From contig NZ_LHVE01000006.1 in the NCBI RefSeq assembly GCF_001269655.1, forward strand, positions 124,001 through 188,000: a DNA stretch of 64,000 bases. Direction: 5' to 3'. Position numbers and translations under genes: made by a program. Shown here one piece after another: positions 44,946 through 54,373 of this stretch. The notes below the pieces were generated by a model, which was not told the origin of the DNA, searched no databases, and saw only the letters and a program-made list of their open reading frames with translations. Position 1 is the first letter of the stretch, and the number at the start of each line of letters is the position of its first letter. The DNA comes from Pseudomonas thivervalensis (lineage in GTDB: Bacteria; Pseudomonadota; Gammaproteobacteria; Pseudomonadales; Pseudomonadaceae).

Positions 44946-46934
44946 ATGGCCAACGCCGAGAGTGAATCTGCTCGTTTGTCCAATGCCGAGTCGGACGCAA
45001 CGACACCTCGCAATCCCGAAACAGGGGGAAAGACACTCCCTGGAAACCGCCTGCCCGAACGCCTGTCGCCGCAATTGGCCACGCCTGTGGAGGAGCCCCC
45101 CACCGGTGAATGGCGCTACGAAGTCCAATTCCACGGATATCGACTGCTGACCCGCATCGAACACGGCGAAGTCCGGTTATACAACCGCAATCACCAGGAC
45201 TGGACCGACCGGCTGAAGCTGCATGCCGACGCCCTGGCCGGCTTGAACCTGGGGAACAGTTGGCTCGACGGCGAGCTGGTCCTGCTCGATGAGACCGGCC
45301 ACTCCGATTTCGCCGCCCTGCGCCAGGCCTTCGACATCAGCCGAACCGTCGACATGGTGTATTTCCTGTTCGATGCGCCCTTTCTCAATGGCGTCGACCT
45401 GCGTCAGGCACCGGTGGAAGAACGCCGTGCGGCACTGAAAAAAGCCCTCAACAACAACGCCAGCAAGCGCCTGCGCTTCTCCGAATCGTTTTCCGCCAGC
45501 CAGCACGATATGTTCGAAAGCGCCATCGCGCTCTCCTTGGACAGCGTGGTCGGCAAGCGCCAGGGCAGCCCTTACGTCTCCAGGCGAAGCGACGATTGGG
45601 TAAAGCTCAAGTGCCGGCTGCGCCAAGCCTTCGTCATCGTCGGGTTCACGCGCCCCCAAGGCAAGCGCAGCGGTTTCGGCGCGCTGCTGTTGGCCGTCAA
45701 TGGGCCAACAGGACTGGTGTATGCCGGCCGGGTCGGCACCGGGTTCAGCCAGGTGCAAATCAAGCAATTGCACGAGCAACTGTGTACCCAGCAGCGCGAC
45801 ACTCCGCCATTGGCCGAGCCGCTCAACGCTGCACAGGGACGCGGCGTGCAATGGGTCGAGCCGACCCTGACCTGTGAGGTCGAATTCACCGAGTGGACCC
45901 GCGACAACCAGGTGCTGCAGGCTATTTTCCTCGGTTTGCCGCCCGATACGCCCGCCAGCAAGGTTGTCCGTGAGCAGCCTCTGCCGATAAAACCCGCCAC
46001 GCCAAAACGCCAGCGGCGTCACAAAGCCAGCGCAGCCAAGGTCGACGGCGTGACGATCACCCACCCCGATCGCGTCGTCGACAGTGTCAGCGGCGTGCAA
46101 AAGGCCGAGCTGGCGCAGTATTACCTGGACATCGCCCCTTGGATCCTGCCGCACCTCAAGCTGCGGCCGGTCGCGCTGCTGCGAGCACCGGACGGTATCG
46201 GCGAAGATCTGTTCTTTCAAAAGCACGCCGATCGCCTGGAGATTCCCCACATCAAGCAGTTGGATCCGCAACTGGACCCGGGCCATGCAGCCCTGATGGA
46301 AATCGACGACATCCACGCGCTGGTTGGCGCGGCGCAGATGGGCACGGTGGAACTGCACACCTGGACCGCGACCCACGACCGGATCGAGACGCCCGACCTG
46401 TTTGTCCTCGATCTGGACCCGGACCCGTCACTGCCCTGGAGCGCGATGATCGAGGCGACCGGCATGACTTTGGCGATCCTCGACGAACTGGGCTTGCAGG
46501 CCTTCCTCAAGACCAGCGGTGGCAAAGGCATGCACGTGATCGTGCCAGTGGCGCGAAGCGAAGGCTGGGACACCACCAAGGCGTTCGCCAAGGCCATCTC
46601 CCAGTTCCTGACCCGGCAAATGCCGGAGCGCATCACCGCCACCATGGGACCGAAGAACCGCGTCGGGAAAATATTCGTCGACTACCTGCGCAACGCCCGC
46701 GGGGCCAGCACCGTGGCGGCCTATTCAGTACGCGCCAGGCCAGGCCTGCCGGTCTCGGTACCGATTGCCCGGGACGAGCTGCAAAGCCTGCGCAACGCCC
46801 AGCAATGGGACATCTATACCGCGCTGGAGCGGGCCAGGGGCTTGGGCGCCGACCCTTGGGAAGGCTACAACCACCGCCAGCGGATTACCGCCAGGATGTG
46901 GGAGCAGTTGGATGCGCAAAAACCCAACGACTGA
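44946..46934 (+). CDS. ligD: LigD-like NHEJ protein: degenerate ligase domain plus polymerase domain, no phosphoesterase domain
   Basis: 662 residues with AAGGGA seven bases before ATG 44946. Pseudomonas LigD is normally about 840 residues (phosphoesterase, ligase, polymerase). Here the ligase region begins after only about 50 residues. The adenylation motif KxDG is replaced: the codons at 45126-45137 read Gln-Phe-His-Gly (EVQFHGYRLL, residues 59-68). Motif IV reads LDSVVGKR instead of the usual LEGVxGKR, while LDGELVLLDE and WVKLKC remain. The polymerase domain (about 375-655) keeps DLDPDPSLPW, GGKGMHV and IFVDYLRN. It should still add nucleotides but probably cannot seal nicks. Confidence 0.9.
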   Translation: MANAESESARLSNAESDATTPRNPETGGKTLPGNRLPERLSPQLATPVEEPPTGEWRYEVQFHGYRLLTRIEHGEVRLYNRNHQDWTDRLKLHADALAGLNLGNSWLDGELVLLDETGHSDFAALRQAFDISRTVDMVYFLFDAPFLNGVDLRQAPVEERRAALKKALNNNASKRLRFSESFSASQHDMFESAIALSLDSVVGKRQGSPYVSRRSDDWVKLKCRLRQAFVIVGFTRPQGKRSGFGALLLAVNGPTGLVYAGRVGTGFSQVQIKQLHEQLCTQQRDTPPLAEPLNAAQGRGVQWVEPTLTCEVEFTEWTRDNQVLQAIFLGLPPDTPASKVVREQPLPIKPATPKRQRRHKASAAKVDGVTITHPDRVVDSVSGVQKAELAQYYLDIAPWILPHLKLRPVALLRAPDGIGEDLFFQKHADRLEIPHIKQLDPQLDPGHAALMEIDDIHALVGAAQMGTVELHTWTATHDRIETPDLFVLDLDPDPSLPWSAMIEATGMTLAILDELGLQAFLKTSGGKGMHVIVPVARSEGWDTTKAFAKAISQFLTRQMPERITATMGPKNRVGKIFVDYLRNARGASTVAAYSVRARPGLPVSVPIARDELQSLRNAQQWDIYTALERARGLGADPWEGYNHRQRITARMWEQLDAQKPND

Positions 46935-46941
46935 CCCCCTC

Positions 46942-47043
46942 GTAGGAGCTGTCGAGTGCAACGAGGCTGCGATCTTTCCCCAGACACTTGAATCTCAGGC
47001 GAAGGATCAAGATCAAAAGATCGCAGGCTTCGCCAGCTCCTAC
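46942..47043. repeat. REP pair, family C
   Basis: GTAGGAGCTGTCGAGTG with GAGGCTGCGATCTTTCC, then AAAAGATCGCAGGCTTCG with CCAGCTCCTAC. It separates the convergent ligD and lpxO genes. Confidence 0.88.
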
Positions 47044-47061
47044 AGGGGATGAAGCCTCGGT

Positions 47062-47961
47062 TCAAATCCAGACAAAGATCGCCAGCAAACCGCCGAAAAA
47101 AGCCCACTTCTGCAGGTAATACAAAGGGCGGTTGCGCTTCTTCAGGGCCTTGCCCTGCAAGCGGATCTTGTAGAGCTTGGAGAACGCCCGGTTCAGGCCG
47201 CCCGTCTTGTCGCTCGCGTCGTTGGGCGCACCGGCCGCCGCCATCACGGTACGGCTGAACCAGCGGTTGAACGCCGAGGCCCAGCGAAACTTCATCGGCC
47301 GTTCCACGTCGCAGAACAGGATGATGCGGTTATGGTTGGTGGTGTTCTCGGCGTAATGAATGAACGTTTCGTCGAAAATCACCGCTTCGCCATCACGCCA
47401 ATGATAGGTCTCGCCGTCGACATTGATGTAGCAGCCAGCATCGTTGGGCGTTTCCAGGCCCAGGTGATACCGATAGGACCCGGCATACGGGTCGCGGTGC
47501 CGGACCAGCTTCGACCCCGGCGGCAACTCGGCGAACATCGCCGCCTTGATCGATCCGATGCTCTGCACCAGTTCAGTGGTGCGTGGGCACAGCTTCATGG
47601 CCGAGGGATGGCTGTCGCCGTACCACTTCAGGTAGAAACGCTTCCAGCCGGTCTTGAAGAAGGAATTGAAACCCACGTCATCGTACTGATTGGAACGCTT
47701 GATCTCCCCCGCCTGCAGCAGGCTCTGGCCTTCGGCCCGGATCTCTTCCCAATGGGTCTGCAACGGGCTCAAGTCAGGGAACTGCGCCGGGCTCAGGAAA
47801 GGCCGGTTGGGCAGTTTCGAGCACAGGTACAGCAGGCAATTGATCGGTGCGAGAAAAGACGAGTGGTCGCTCAACTGGCGCCCGATCTTATGCCGCACGC
47901 GCCCGCGCAGGTGAACGTAGCCAATGGAGAGAAGGTAGATCGCGACAATGATGAGTTTCAC
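47062..47961 (-). CDS. lpxO: Lipid A 2-hydroxylase (LpxO-type Fe(II)/2-oxoglutarate dioxygenase)
   Basis: 299 residues. Adds a 2-hydroxyl to secondary acyl chains of lipid A at the inner membrane. An N-terminal membrane helix (MKLIIVAIYLLSIGYVHL) and a C-terminal one (WAFFGGLLAIFVWI) flank an aspartyl/asparaginyl hydroxylase domain. The iron facial triad can be placed at HRDPYAGSYRYHLGL (His-x-Asp) and HYAENTTNHNRII (distal His), followed by the 2-oxoglutarate Arg region. Monocistronic, convergent with ligD. Confidence 0.9.
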   Translation of the reverse strand: MKLIIVAIYLLSIGYVHLRGRVRHKIGRQLSDHSSFLAPINCLLYLCSKLPNRPFLSPAQFPDLSPLQTHWEEIRAEGQSLLQAGEIKRSNQYDDVGFNSFFKTGWKRFYLKWYGDSHPSAMKLCPRTTELVQSIGSIKAAMFAELPPGSKLVRHRDPYAGSYRYHLGLETPNDAGCYINVDGETYHWRDGEAVIFDETFIHYAENTTNHNRIILFCDVERPMKFRWASAFNRWFSRTVMAAAGAPNDASDKTGGLNRAFSKLYKIRLQGKALKKRNRPLYYLQKWAFFGGLLAIFVWI

Positions 47962-48367
47962 GAAAGTCCGTCACAATGCAGGAGTGAACAGGCTGCGTCT
48001 CCGGGCCAGCCAAGCGGCAAGGGAGATGGCATCGGGTGAGATGGCATTTTAGCCACAGTTTGTAACCAAAAGTTATCCTGAAGGTGTGAAAAACTGTCTT
48101 GTCCGGGCAATACCCTATCGTTTAGGCGGCCAGATCAGTACAATCGCCGCCAATTATCACGCGCCCCCCTTTGGCCGAAATCGCAAACCCGGTTTCGGCG
48201 CACGTCAAACCCGGGCCAGGCGTTCCGTATGCTGCTGTCCTCTTATGCCGGATGGACCCTTGCGCTTGCGACCGCGACGCCTTTGCGCGGTCGGGACGTG
48301 CGCAAACAGGTACTGAACAGGTACTGCCGCACCCTTAGCTACTCTGAATGTTCCGCAGGATAAACCT
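47962..48367. other. Intergenic region between lpxO and ybiT
   Basis: About 400 bases containing no convincing gene. It shows short direct repeats, GAGATGGCAT twice near 48015-48040 and CAGGTACTG twice near 48307-48328. Promoters for both divergent genes must lie here but none could be assigned. A 76-codon opening on the plus strand (48086-48316) has no ribosome site or recognisable content. Confidence 0.4.
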
Positions 48368-49957
48368 TTGATCTCTACAGCTAACATCACGATGCAGTTC
48401 GGCGCCAAGCCACTGTTCGAAAACGTCTCTGTCAAGTTCGGCGCGGGTAACCGCTACGGTCTGATCGGCGCCAACGGTTGCGGTAAGTCGACCTTCATGA
48501 AAATCCTCGGCGGCGACCTCGAGCCGTCCGGCGGCCAGGTCATGCTCGAGCCGAACGTGCGCCTGGGTAAACTTCGCCAGGACCAGTTCGCCTACGAAGA
48601 ATTCACCGTGATCGACACTGTGATCATGGGTCACGAAGAGCTGTGGAAGGTCAAGGCCGAGCGCGATCGCATCTATTCGCTGCCGGAAATGACCGAAGAA
48701 GATGGCATGGCCGTGGCCGAGCTGGAAACCGAGTTCGCCGAGATGGACGGCTACACCGCCGAATCCCGCGCCGGTGAACTGCTGTTGGGCCTGGGGATTG
48801 GCATCGAACAGCATTTCGGCCCGATGAGCGAAGTGTCGCCAGGCTGGAAGCTGCGTGTGCTGCTGGCCCAGGCGCTGTTCTCCGACCCGGAAGTGCTGCT
48901 GCTCGACGAACCGACCAACCACCTGGATATCAACACCATCCGCTGGCTGGAAAACGTGCTGACCCAGCGTTCGAGCCTGATGATCATCATCTCCCACGAC
49001 CGTCACTTCCTGAACAGTGTCTGCACCCACATGGCGGACCTGGACTACGGCGAGCTGCGCCTGTTCCCGGGCAACTACGATGAGTACATGACCGTGGCGA
49101 CCCAGTCCCGCGAACAGCTGCTGTCGGACAACGCCAAGAAGAAAGCGCAGATTTCCGAACTGCAATCGTTCGTCAGCCGTTTCTCGGCCAACGCCTCGAA
49201 AGCCAAGCAGGCCACCTCCCGCGCCAAGCAGATCGACAAGATCCAACTGGCCGAGGTCAAGCCATCGAGCCGTGTCAGCCCGTTCATCCGCTTCGAGCAG
49301 ACCAAGAAACTGCACCGCCAGGCGGTCATTGTCGAACGCATGGCCAAGGGTTTTGACGGCAAGCCGCTGTTCAAGGACTTCAGCTTCACCGTCGAAGCCG
49401 GTGAGCGCGTGGCGATCATTGGCCCGAACGGGATCGGCAAGACCACCTTGCTGCGCACCCTGGTCAATGAGCTGGAGCCGGATGCCGGTACCGTGAAATG
49501 GACCGACGCCGCGGAACTGGGCTACTACGCCCAGGACCACGCCCATGACTTCGAAGACGACGTCAACCTGTTCGACTGGATGGGCCAGTGGACCCAGGGT
49601 GGCGAACAACTGGTGCGTGGCACCTTGGGCCGCATGCTGTTCTCCAACGACGAGATCCTCAAGTCGGTCAAGGTCATTTCCGGTGGCGAACAGGGCCGCA
49701 TGCTGTTCGGCAAGCTGATCCTGCAGAAGCCGAACGTGCTGGTCATGGACGAACCGACCAACCACTTGGACATGGAATCCATCGAGGCGCTGAACCTGGC
49801 GCTGGAAAACTACCCGGGCACGCTGATCTTCGTCAGCCACGACCGTGAGTTCGTCTCGTCCCTGGCCACCCGCATCATCGAGTTGAGTGCCGACGGCGTG
49901 GTCGACTTCAGCGGCACCTATGACGATTACCTGCGCAGCCAGGGTGTGGTGTTCTAA
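48368..49957 (+). CDS. ybiT: ABC-F translation factor-like ATPase, YbiT type
   Basis: 529 residues, soluble, two ATP-binding cassettes and no membrane domain. It has GANGCGKST and GPNGIGKTT Walker A motifs, [11 protein letters not shown] and [11 protein letters not shown]alker B motifs, and ISHDR/VSHDR switches. The charged linker between cassettes ([25 protein letters not shown]) is nearly identical to that recalled for E. coli YbiT. ABC-F proteins bind the ribosomal E site and relieve stalled translation. The start is TTG 48368 with AGGA seven bases upstream. Confidence 0.95.
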   Translation: MISTANITMQFGAKPLFENVSVKFGAGNRYGLIGANGCGKSTFMKILGGDLEPSGGQVMLEPNVRLGKLRQDQFAYEEFTVIDTVIMGHEELWKVKAERDRIYSLPEMTEEDGMAVAELETEFAEMDGYTAESRAGELLLGLGIGIEQHFGPMSEVSPGWKLRVLLAQALFSDPEVLLLDEPTNHLDINTIRWLENVLTQRSSLMIIISHDRHFLNSVCTHMADLDYGELRLFPGNYDEYMTVATQSREQLLSDNAKKKAQISELQSFVSRFSANASKAKQATSRAKQIDKIQLAEVKPSSRVSPFIRFEQTKKLHRQAVIVERMAKGFDGKPLFKDFSFTVEAGERVAIIGPNGIGKTTLLRTLVNELEPDAGTVKWTDAAELGYYAQDHAHDFEDDVNLFDWMGQWTQGGEQLVRGTLGRMLFSNDEILKSVKVISGGEQGRMLFGKLILQKPNVLVMDEPTNHLDMESIEALNLALENYPGTLIFVSHDREFVSSLATRIIELSADGVVDFSGTYDDYLRSQGVVF

Positions 49958-49993
49958 GGGTAGCCACAAGCTTCACGCTAATTGGCATAGGGC

Positions 49994-50012
49994 ACGGCCT
50001 TTCACAGGCCGT
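49994..50012. terminator. Possible bidirectional transcription terminator hairpin after ybiT
   Basis: ACGGCCT-N5-AGGCCGT, 37 bases past the ybiT stop. It lacks a proper T run on either strand, so termination is uncertain. Confidence 0.4.
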
Positions 50013-50059
50013 TCCCCTGCCACACCTCGCGGCTTGCAGTTCAAAATAGTCGTCGTAAT

Positions 50060-52660
50060 CTACAGCTCCGATGACAGAACTTTAGCCTCGCCATGAAGAG
50101 TGTAATGAAGCACCTCTGTGGCCGGTTCTATGGACCTTCTTGCAACTTCGTTACCAGAGCAATACAAAATAGCCGTGCGCTGAAGCGCAGACTCCGCGAT
50201 ATTAATATGAAATTTATTCATTACCCTGCCATCGACACGATAATTAAATAGCTTGAATCGCATCACGGCATCACCGGATTCAATCGCCAACTGACAATCA
50301 GCCTCAATCAACGAATCGTTATCGTCCGGGTATAAAAAACCGTACGCACCGTGCAGAGCTGGGTAGATATAGCTCTGCAGTTCATTCTGTGGATCGACGT
50401 AGCCAACCAATGTGGTAACAGGCACTCCGAATGCGCGGGGAATCCGCTGGACACACGCATCCACGATACGCCCGACAGAATGCCAACCATTCGGACCAGA
50501 TATGTAATATTTTCTATCCTTGGGCAAAATTGCAATAATGAGCCCATTGATGATGAGTTCCGCATTAAAGACCGAGTTACTCTCAATCGTAATGACCCGC
50601 CCATAATTTATTGGCGAGGCATTCGGAACATAGATGGACCGCACTGCATGACCATCTGTAACAATCACACTCAGAAAATGGTATATTGCCAAAAGATTGG
50701 CTATAGCGGATTCGCTCAACTCATCGGCAGGAGCAACACCGCGGTTAATTTGAGCATCTATAAATACACACTCAACCCAAATTAAACCATTAGACAAGTA
50801 CCCCCTTGTGCGACTCGCTTCCATTAAAATACTTTGGTCATTAATATAAAGCCAAGTGCTTTCTGCGCCGTTATAGTATTGAATAACGCGTCCATTGTTG
50901 GCTGCGGACGCGGGAGGTGCATGGAATTCTGAAGCCCAATTTTGTGGGGAAATAAAAGCTCTCACCACGTCGTTTTCCTCGAGCCGGGCTGAAATAACGC
51001 CTTCGCTGATATCATCGAAAGGAGAGATATTGAAAACCTGAAGCACCTCAACGCAATAGCGGTAGGGCTCCATACATTGAAGATGAGGATTCCATTTGCG
51101 AAATCCCGTGTGCGAATCAGATGCAAAAACGGCTTTGCTTTCCATGAACGCTTGAGTGAGCGTAGCGGTATATGGCGTATGCAAAGTGAAGCGGTTACGT
51201 TCAGACATGGGCCGCCCGCCTGCCATGGGATCGTAACCAAAGGCCCGACCGTGAAAGGGTGCCTGGCAAGTATCTTCATGACAAGCGTCGCGATGGGTAA
51301 CATTCGGCTCGAAACAGGGTATAAACCTGGCAAGATTCGAGTCCCATCCCCACGTCGAATTGATAGCATCAGCAGGTCGGTGCACGGATCCGCTGAAGCC
51401 ACTAGGATAGTGCGTCAATCCATAGTTGTGTCCTACTTCATGACTGAGTTCATTGCCGAGAAAGGCTTCAAGGGTAACCATGCTTGCGCCACCCGACCCG
51501 CCATGTACTTGAACGCCGTTGACATATTTCCCACGGTTATTATGGGCCGTTAGTTGGGCGACAATATAAGGCGTCGCTTCGCCTTGGCCCGCTGAACTAT
51601 TAATGCCGTAATTCGCGTGATTGATTCCCAGGGATATCAATTCCTTACCCGTGCGCTGCCGCATATCTCCTGTGTGCCATCCGCCCTCGCTCGGGTCGAA
51701 GTCTGTCAGCAACGTGCCATTAGAGAACATTACTTCTCGCAAATAGAGCGACTGATAATTGCTCACTATCATGCGAGTAATCGGAACGGTCTGAAAATAC
51801 TCTCCTTGTGCCAAGGGATCTTTTGCGAATACGTACTCATCGCGCGGCGTCGTCAGCATACCGATATCAATGGTATGGATAAGCAGCTCAGTTTCTGCGC
51901 CTACGTGAATCTCATTCAGTTGACCGCTCAGGTCGTCGCCATCGAATTGCATCGTGATTCCGACTTTGATCCAGTCGGCCGGAAGCTCAACGCTCCAAGT
52001 ATTGTCGGAGTAAATAAGCGCCTGGTTTATCAGTTCATTTTCATGAATCCACCGTCCCGCAATACACTTGAACTGATGGGACTCCCCGCGGCGGATCAGC
52101 ACGGGACGACCGCTGTGCAAAACAAATAAGTCTTTATCCGCGCTGGATTGAACTCTTGCAACCTTACCCTCGGCCGAAGCACTGCTCGGCAGAAAAATCA
52201 TAAGGATCCATTGATCATTCGTAATGGGTATCTCGACCAGTGCGTACTGCTGTATTTTCTGTAGTAGCAATACGCCCTCAGGGTCGATTAACTGAGGTAT
52301 TTCGCTGTCGCTTAGCACATAGGTCAGTCCGGGCGGGGGATTGAAATCCCAATCGTCCGGCACATCATCATCGTAGTAAATGGTCTTAGGCAGTTGATCA
52401 GGACTATTCATCGATAGCGAACCCAGGAGCTCCCCGTTGCGGTCGGCAACACTGACCCTCATAGTCGAAACGCTGCTCAGGGGTTTCGCCAGGAGCAAGG
52501 TCTTGCGTCGTGCAGTCAAGTAGGGCTGGCGATCTCCGGGTTTTGGCTTTACCGGAAAAACTTGGCTTTGTGCGAATTGAATGCTGGCCGACAACGGGCC
52601 TTGTAAATCGTTTGACCGATTACTGGTATCAAAAATCAACCGGGGATTTTTCCTATCCAT
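50060..52660 (-). CDS. M66-type (StcE-like) zinc metalloprotease without visible signal peptide
   Basis: 866 residues with the ATG at 52660, supported by GAGGG eight bases upstream (an in-frame ATG at 52675 adds five). The zinc site reads HEVGHNYGLTHY (His 407, Glu 408, His 411, His 417), the extended HExxHxxGxxH form, and DPMAGG about 65 residues later fits a Met-turn. This matches the M66 mucinase group. Residues 1-200 and the last 300 look like beta-rich accessory modules. The N-terminus is hydrophilic and shows no Sec, Tat or lipoprotein signal. Base composition is clearly richer in A+T than its neighbours, suggesting acquisition. Confidence 0.85.
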   Translation of the reverse strand: MDRKNPRLIFDTSNRSNDLQGPLSASIQFAQSQVFPVKPKPGDRQPYLTARRKTLLLAKPLSSVSTMRVSVADRNGELLGSLSMNSPDQLPKTIYYDDDVPDDWDFNPPPGLTYVLSDSEIPQLIDPEGVLLLQKIQQYALVEIPITNDQWILMIFLPSSASAEGKVARVQSSADKDLFVLHSGRPVLIRRGESHQFKCIAGRWIHENELINQALIYSDNTWSVELPADWIKVGITMQFDGDDLSGQLNEIHVGAETELLIHTIDIGMLTTPRDEYVFAKDPLAQGEYFQTVPITRMIVSNYQSLYLREVMFSNGTLLTDFDPSEGGWHTGDMRQRTGKELISLGINHANYGINSSAGQGEATPYIVAQLTAHNNRGKYVNGVQVHGGSGGASMVTLEAFLGNELSHEVGHNYGLTHYPSGFSGSVHRPADAINSTWGWDSNLARFIPCFEPNVTHRDACHEDTCQAPFHGRAFGYDPMAGGRPMSERNRFTLHTPYTATLTQAFMESKAVFASDSHTGFRKWNPHLQCMEPYRYCVEVLQVFNISPFDDISEGVISARLEENDVVRAFISPQNWASEFHAPPASAANNGRVIQYYNGAESTWLYINDQSILMEASRTRGYLSNGLIWVECVFIDAQINRGVAPADELSESAIANLLAIYHFLSVIVTDGHAVRSIYVPNASPINYGRVITIESNSVFNAELIINGLIIAILPKDRKYYISGPNGWHSVGRIVDACVQRIPRAFGVPVTTLVGYVDPQNELQSYIYPALHGAYGFLYPDDNDSLIEADCQLAIESGDAVMRFKLFNYRVDGRVMNKFHINIAESALQRTAILYCSGNEVARRSIEPATEVLHYTLHGEAKVLSSEL

Positions 52661-52782
52661 AGCCTTAGCCCTCATTTAGAAAAGAGATCACGCCCCAACC
52701 TCTCCAATACGCCAAGCGGTCAGCGCCGCCCTGTCACTGGAACGACCAAGTTCTATTCGATACCCAAAACCCGTGGGGCGCA

Positions 52783-52800
52783 CCTGTCAGAGTTGACAGG
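52783..52800. promoter_or_regulatory. Palindrome upstream of the MFS gene
   Basis: CCTGTCA-GAGT-TGACAGG, seven-base perfect arms, between the divergent metalloprotease and MFS genes. It could be an operator for an unidentified regulator. Confidence 0.4.
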
Positions 52801-52840
52801 CCGCTGGAAAAGCGCCGCCGGCCAGCACACCGCACCTTCC

Positions 52841-52859
52841 GTTGAACTTGAAATTCAAC
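52841..52859. promoter_or_regulatory. Second palindrome upstream of the MFS gene
   Basis: GTTGAA-N7-TTCAAC, 19 bp, about 90 bases before the MFS start. Possible operator; no cognate regulator is adjacent. Confidence 0.4.
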
Positions 52860-52946
52860 CTGCTAACCCATTCGTTAGCCTGCTTCCTTTTCTCCCCGGT
52901 CCGCGCCATGATGAAGCACTCCTGCCGCCGCCCGCGAACGAGCCCC

Positions 52947-54140
52947 ATGTCCACGCCCTCCTCTGCCCCCAGCTCCCTGTCGATCACCCTGCAGATCGTC
53001 TCCATCGTTTTCTACACCTTCATCGCCTTTCTCTGCATCGGCCTGCCGATTGCCGTCCTGCCCGGGTACGTCCACGAACAGCTGGGCTTCAGCGCGGTGG
53101 TGGCCGGGTTGACCATCGGTTCACAATACCTGGCGACCCTGCTCAGCCGACCCATGGCCGGGCGGTTGTCGGACAGCGTCGGCACCAAGCGGGCGATCGT
53201 CTACGGGTTGTCGGGGATTGTGCTCAGCGGCCTGCTGACACTGCTCTCGACCTTGCTGCAAAGCTTTCCGCTAGCCAGCCTGCTGATTCTGATCGTCGGT
53301 CGCTTGCTGCTTGGCGTAGCCCAAGGGCTGATTGGCGTGGGTACCATCAGTTGGTGCATGGGCCAGGTGGGCGTGGAGCACACCGCCCGTTCGATTTCCT
53401 GGAACGGCATCGCTTCGTACGGGGCCATTGCCATCGGAGCACCGTTGGGGGTGGTGATGGTCGGGGAACTGGGGTTCGCCAGCCTGGGCATCGCGTTGTC
53501 GTTGTTGGCGGCGGCGGCGCTGTTGATTATTCGCAACAAGCCGTCGGTGCCGGTCATTCGCGGCGAGCGCTTGCCTTTCTGGGCGGTGTTTGCGCGCATT
53601 GCGCCGTACGGAACGGGCCTGAGCCTGGCATCGATCGGCTATGGCACGCTCACCACTTTCATCACGCTGTTTTATGTCAGTCGCGGCTGGACTGGCGCGG
53701 CCTGGTGCCTGACGGTCTTCGGCATCTGCTTCATCCTCGCGCGGCTGTTGTTCATTTCCAGCATCGCCCGCTTCGGTGGCTTCAACTCGGCCATTGCCTG
53801 CATGAGCATCGAAACCCTCGGGCTGGCTTTGCTGTGGCTGGCGCCGTCCACCCCGTTCGCCCTGGTCGGTGCCGGGCTGGCCGGTTTCGGGTTGTCGCTG
53901 GTGTACCCGGCGCTGGGGGTGGAGGCCATCAAGCAAGTGCCAAACACCAGCCGTGGCGCGGGTTTGAGCGCCTATGCGGTATTCTTTGATCTGGCCCTGG
54001 CGATTGCCGGTCCGCTAATGGGCGCGGTGGCATTGAACCTGGGTTATTCGTCGATTTTCTTTTGTGCGGCATTGCTGTCGGTCAGCGGGCTGGGGCTGAC
54101 CTTGCTGCTGCGGCGTCGGGCCATGAACGTGCCTTCATAA
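52947..54140 (+). CDS. MFS exporter, YfcJ/YhhS type
   Basis: 397 residues with twelve predicted membrane helices. It follows the YfcJ/YhhS pattern: IGLPIAVLPGYVHEQLGF, GSQYLATLLSRPMAGRLSDSVGTKRA, GRLLLGVAQGLIGVGTISWCMGQVG and SLVYPALGVEAIKQVP. Members are proton antiporters associated with sugar or small-molecule export; substrate unknown. The ATG at 52947 gives a normal N-terminus. Upstream in-frame ATGs at 52842 and 52908 would add a Cys/Arg-rich stretch and are less likely. The Shine-Dalgarno is weak. Confidence 0.88.
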   Translation: MSTPSSAPSSLSITLQIVSIVFYTFIAFLCIGLPIAVLPGYVHEQLGFSAVVAGLTIGSQYLATLLSRPMAGRLSDSVGTKRAIVYGLSGIVLSGLLTLLSTLLQSFPLASLLILIVGRLLLGVAQGLIGVGTISWCMGQVGVEHTARSISWNGIASYGAIAIGAPLGVVMVGELGFASLGIALSLLAAAALLIIRNKPSVPVIRGERLPFWAVFARIAPYGTGLSLASIGYGTLTTFITLFYVSRGWTGAAWCLTVFGICFILARLLFISSIARFGGFNSAIACMSIETLGLALLWLAPSTPFALVGAGLAGFGLSLVYPALGVEAIKQVPNTSRGAGLSAYAVFFDLALAIAGPLMGAVALNLGYSSIFFCAALLSVSGLGLTLLLRRRAMNVPS

Positions 54141-54221
54141 TACCGTTCGCTAGGGCTTGTTTCTGGAATGGGAAGCGTCGTTTTTGGCTTTTTTGAAGGC
54201 TCGGTATTTACTTGCTCTGGT

Positions 54222-54369
54222 GTGTATATCCGTTTCTGCGGAACGGCGGCTTAGCATTCCGCCCTGACGGCGGCTCACTTCTGAAGAGCCCGGAAGCCGG
54301 CCCAGTCAAAAGTGAGCCGCCGTCAGGGCGGCCCCCTAAGCCGACGTTACCTAAATAACGGATATTCAC
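54222..54369. repeat. Long imperfect inverted repeat, family D
   Basis: The core arms are 22 bases and perfect (54259-54280 and 54310-54331, starting CCGCCCTGACGG), spaced by 29 bases. Pairing continues outward through CGGCTTAG/CTAAGCCG, AACG/CGTT and ATATCCGTT/AACGGATAT with small gaps, giving arms of about 60 bases. It lies between convergent genes, where it can act as a bidirectional terminator. Confidence 0.85.
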
Positions 54370-54373
54370 CCCC

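Noticed and set aside
43830..45164. N-terminal extension of the small exported protein into a 558-codon frame
   Set aside because: It would run antisense through ku and ligD. The internal ATG at 43829 has a ribosome site and directly starts a signal peptide.
48086..48316. 76-codon frame between lpxO and ybiT
   Set aside because: No ribosome site, Arg/Cys-rich random composition, no recognisable motif.
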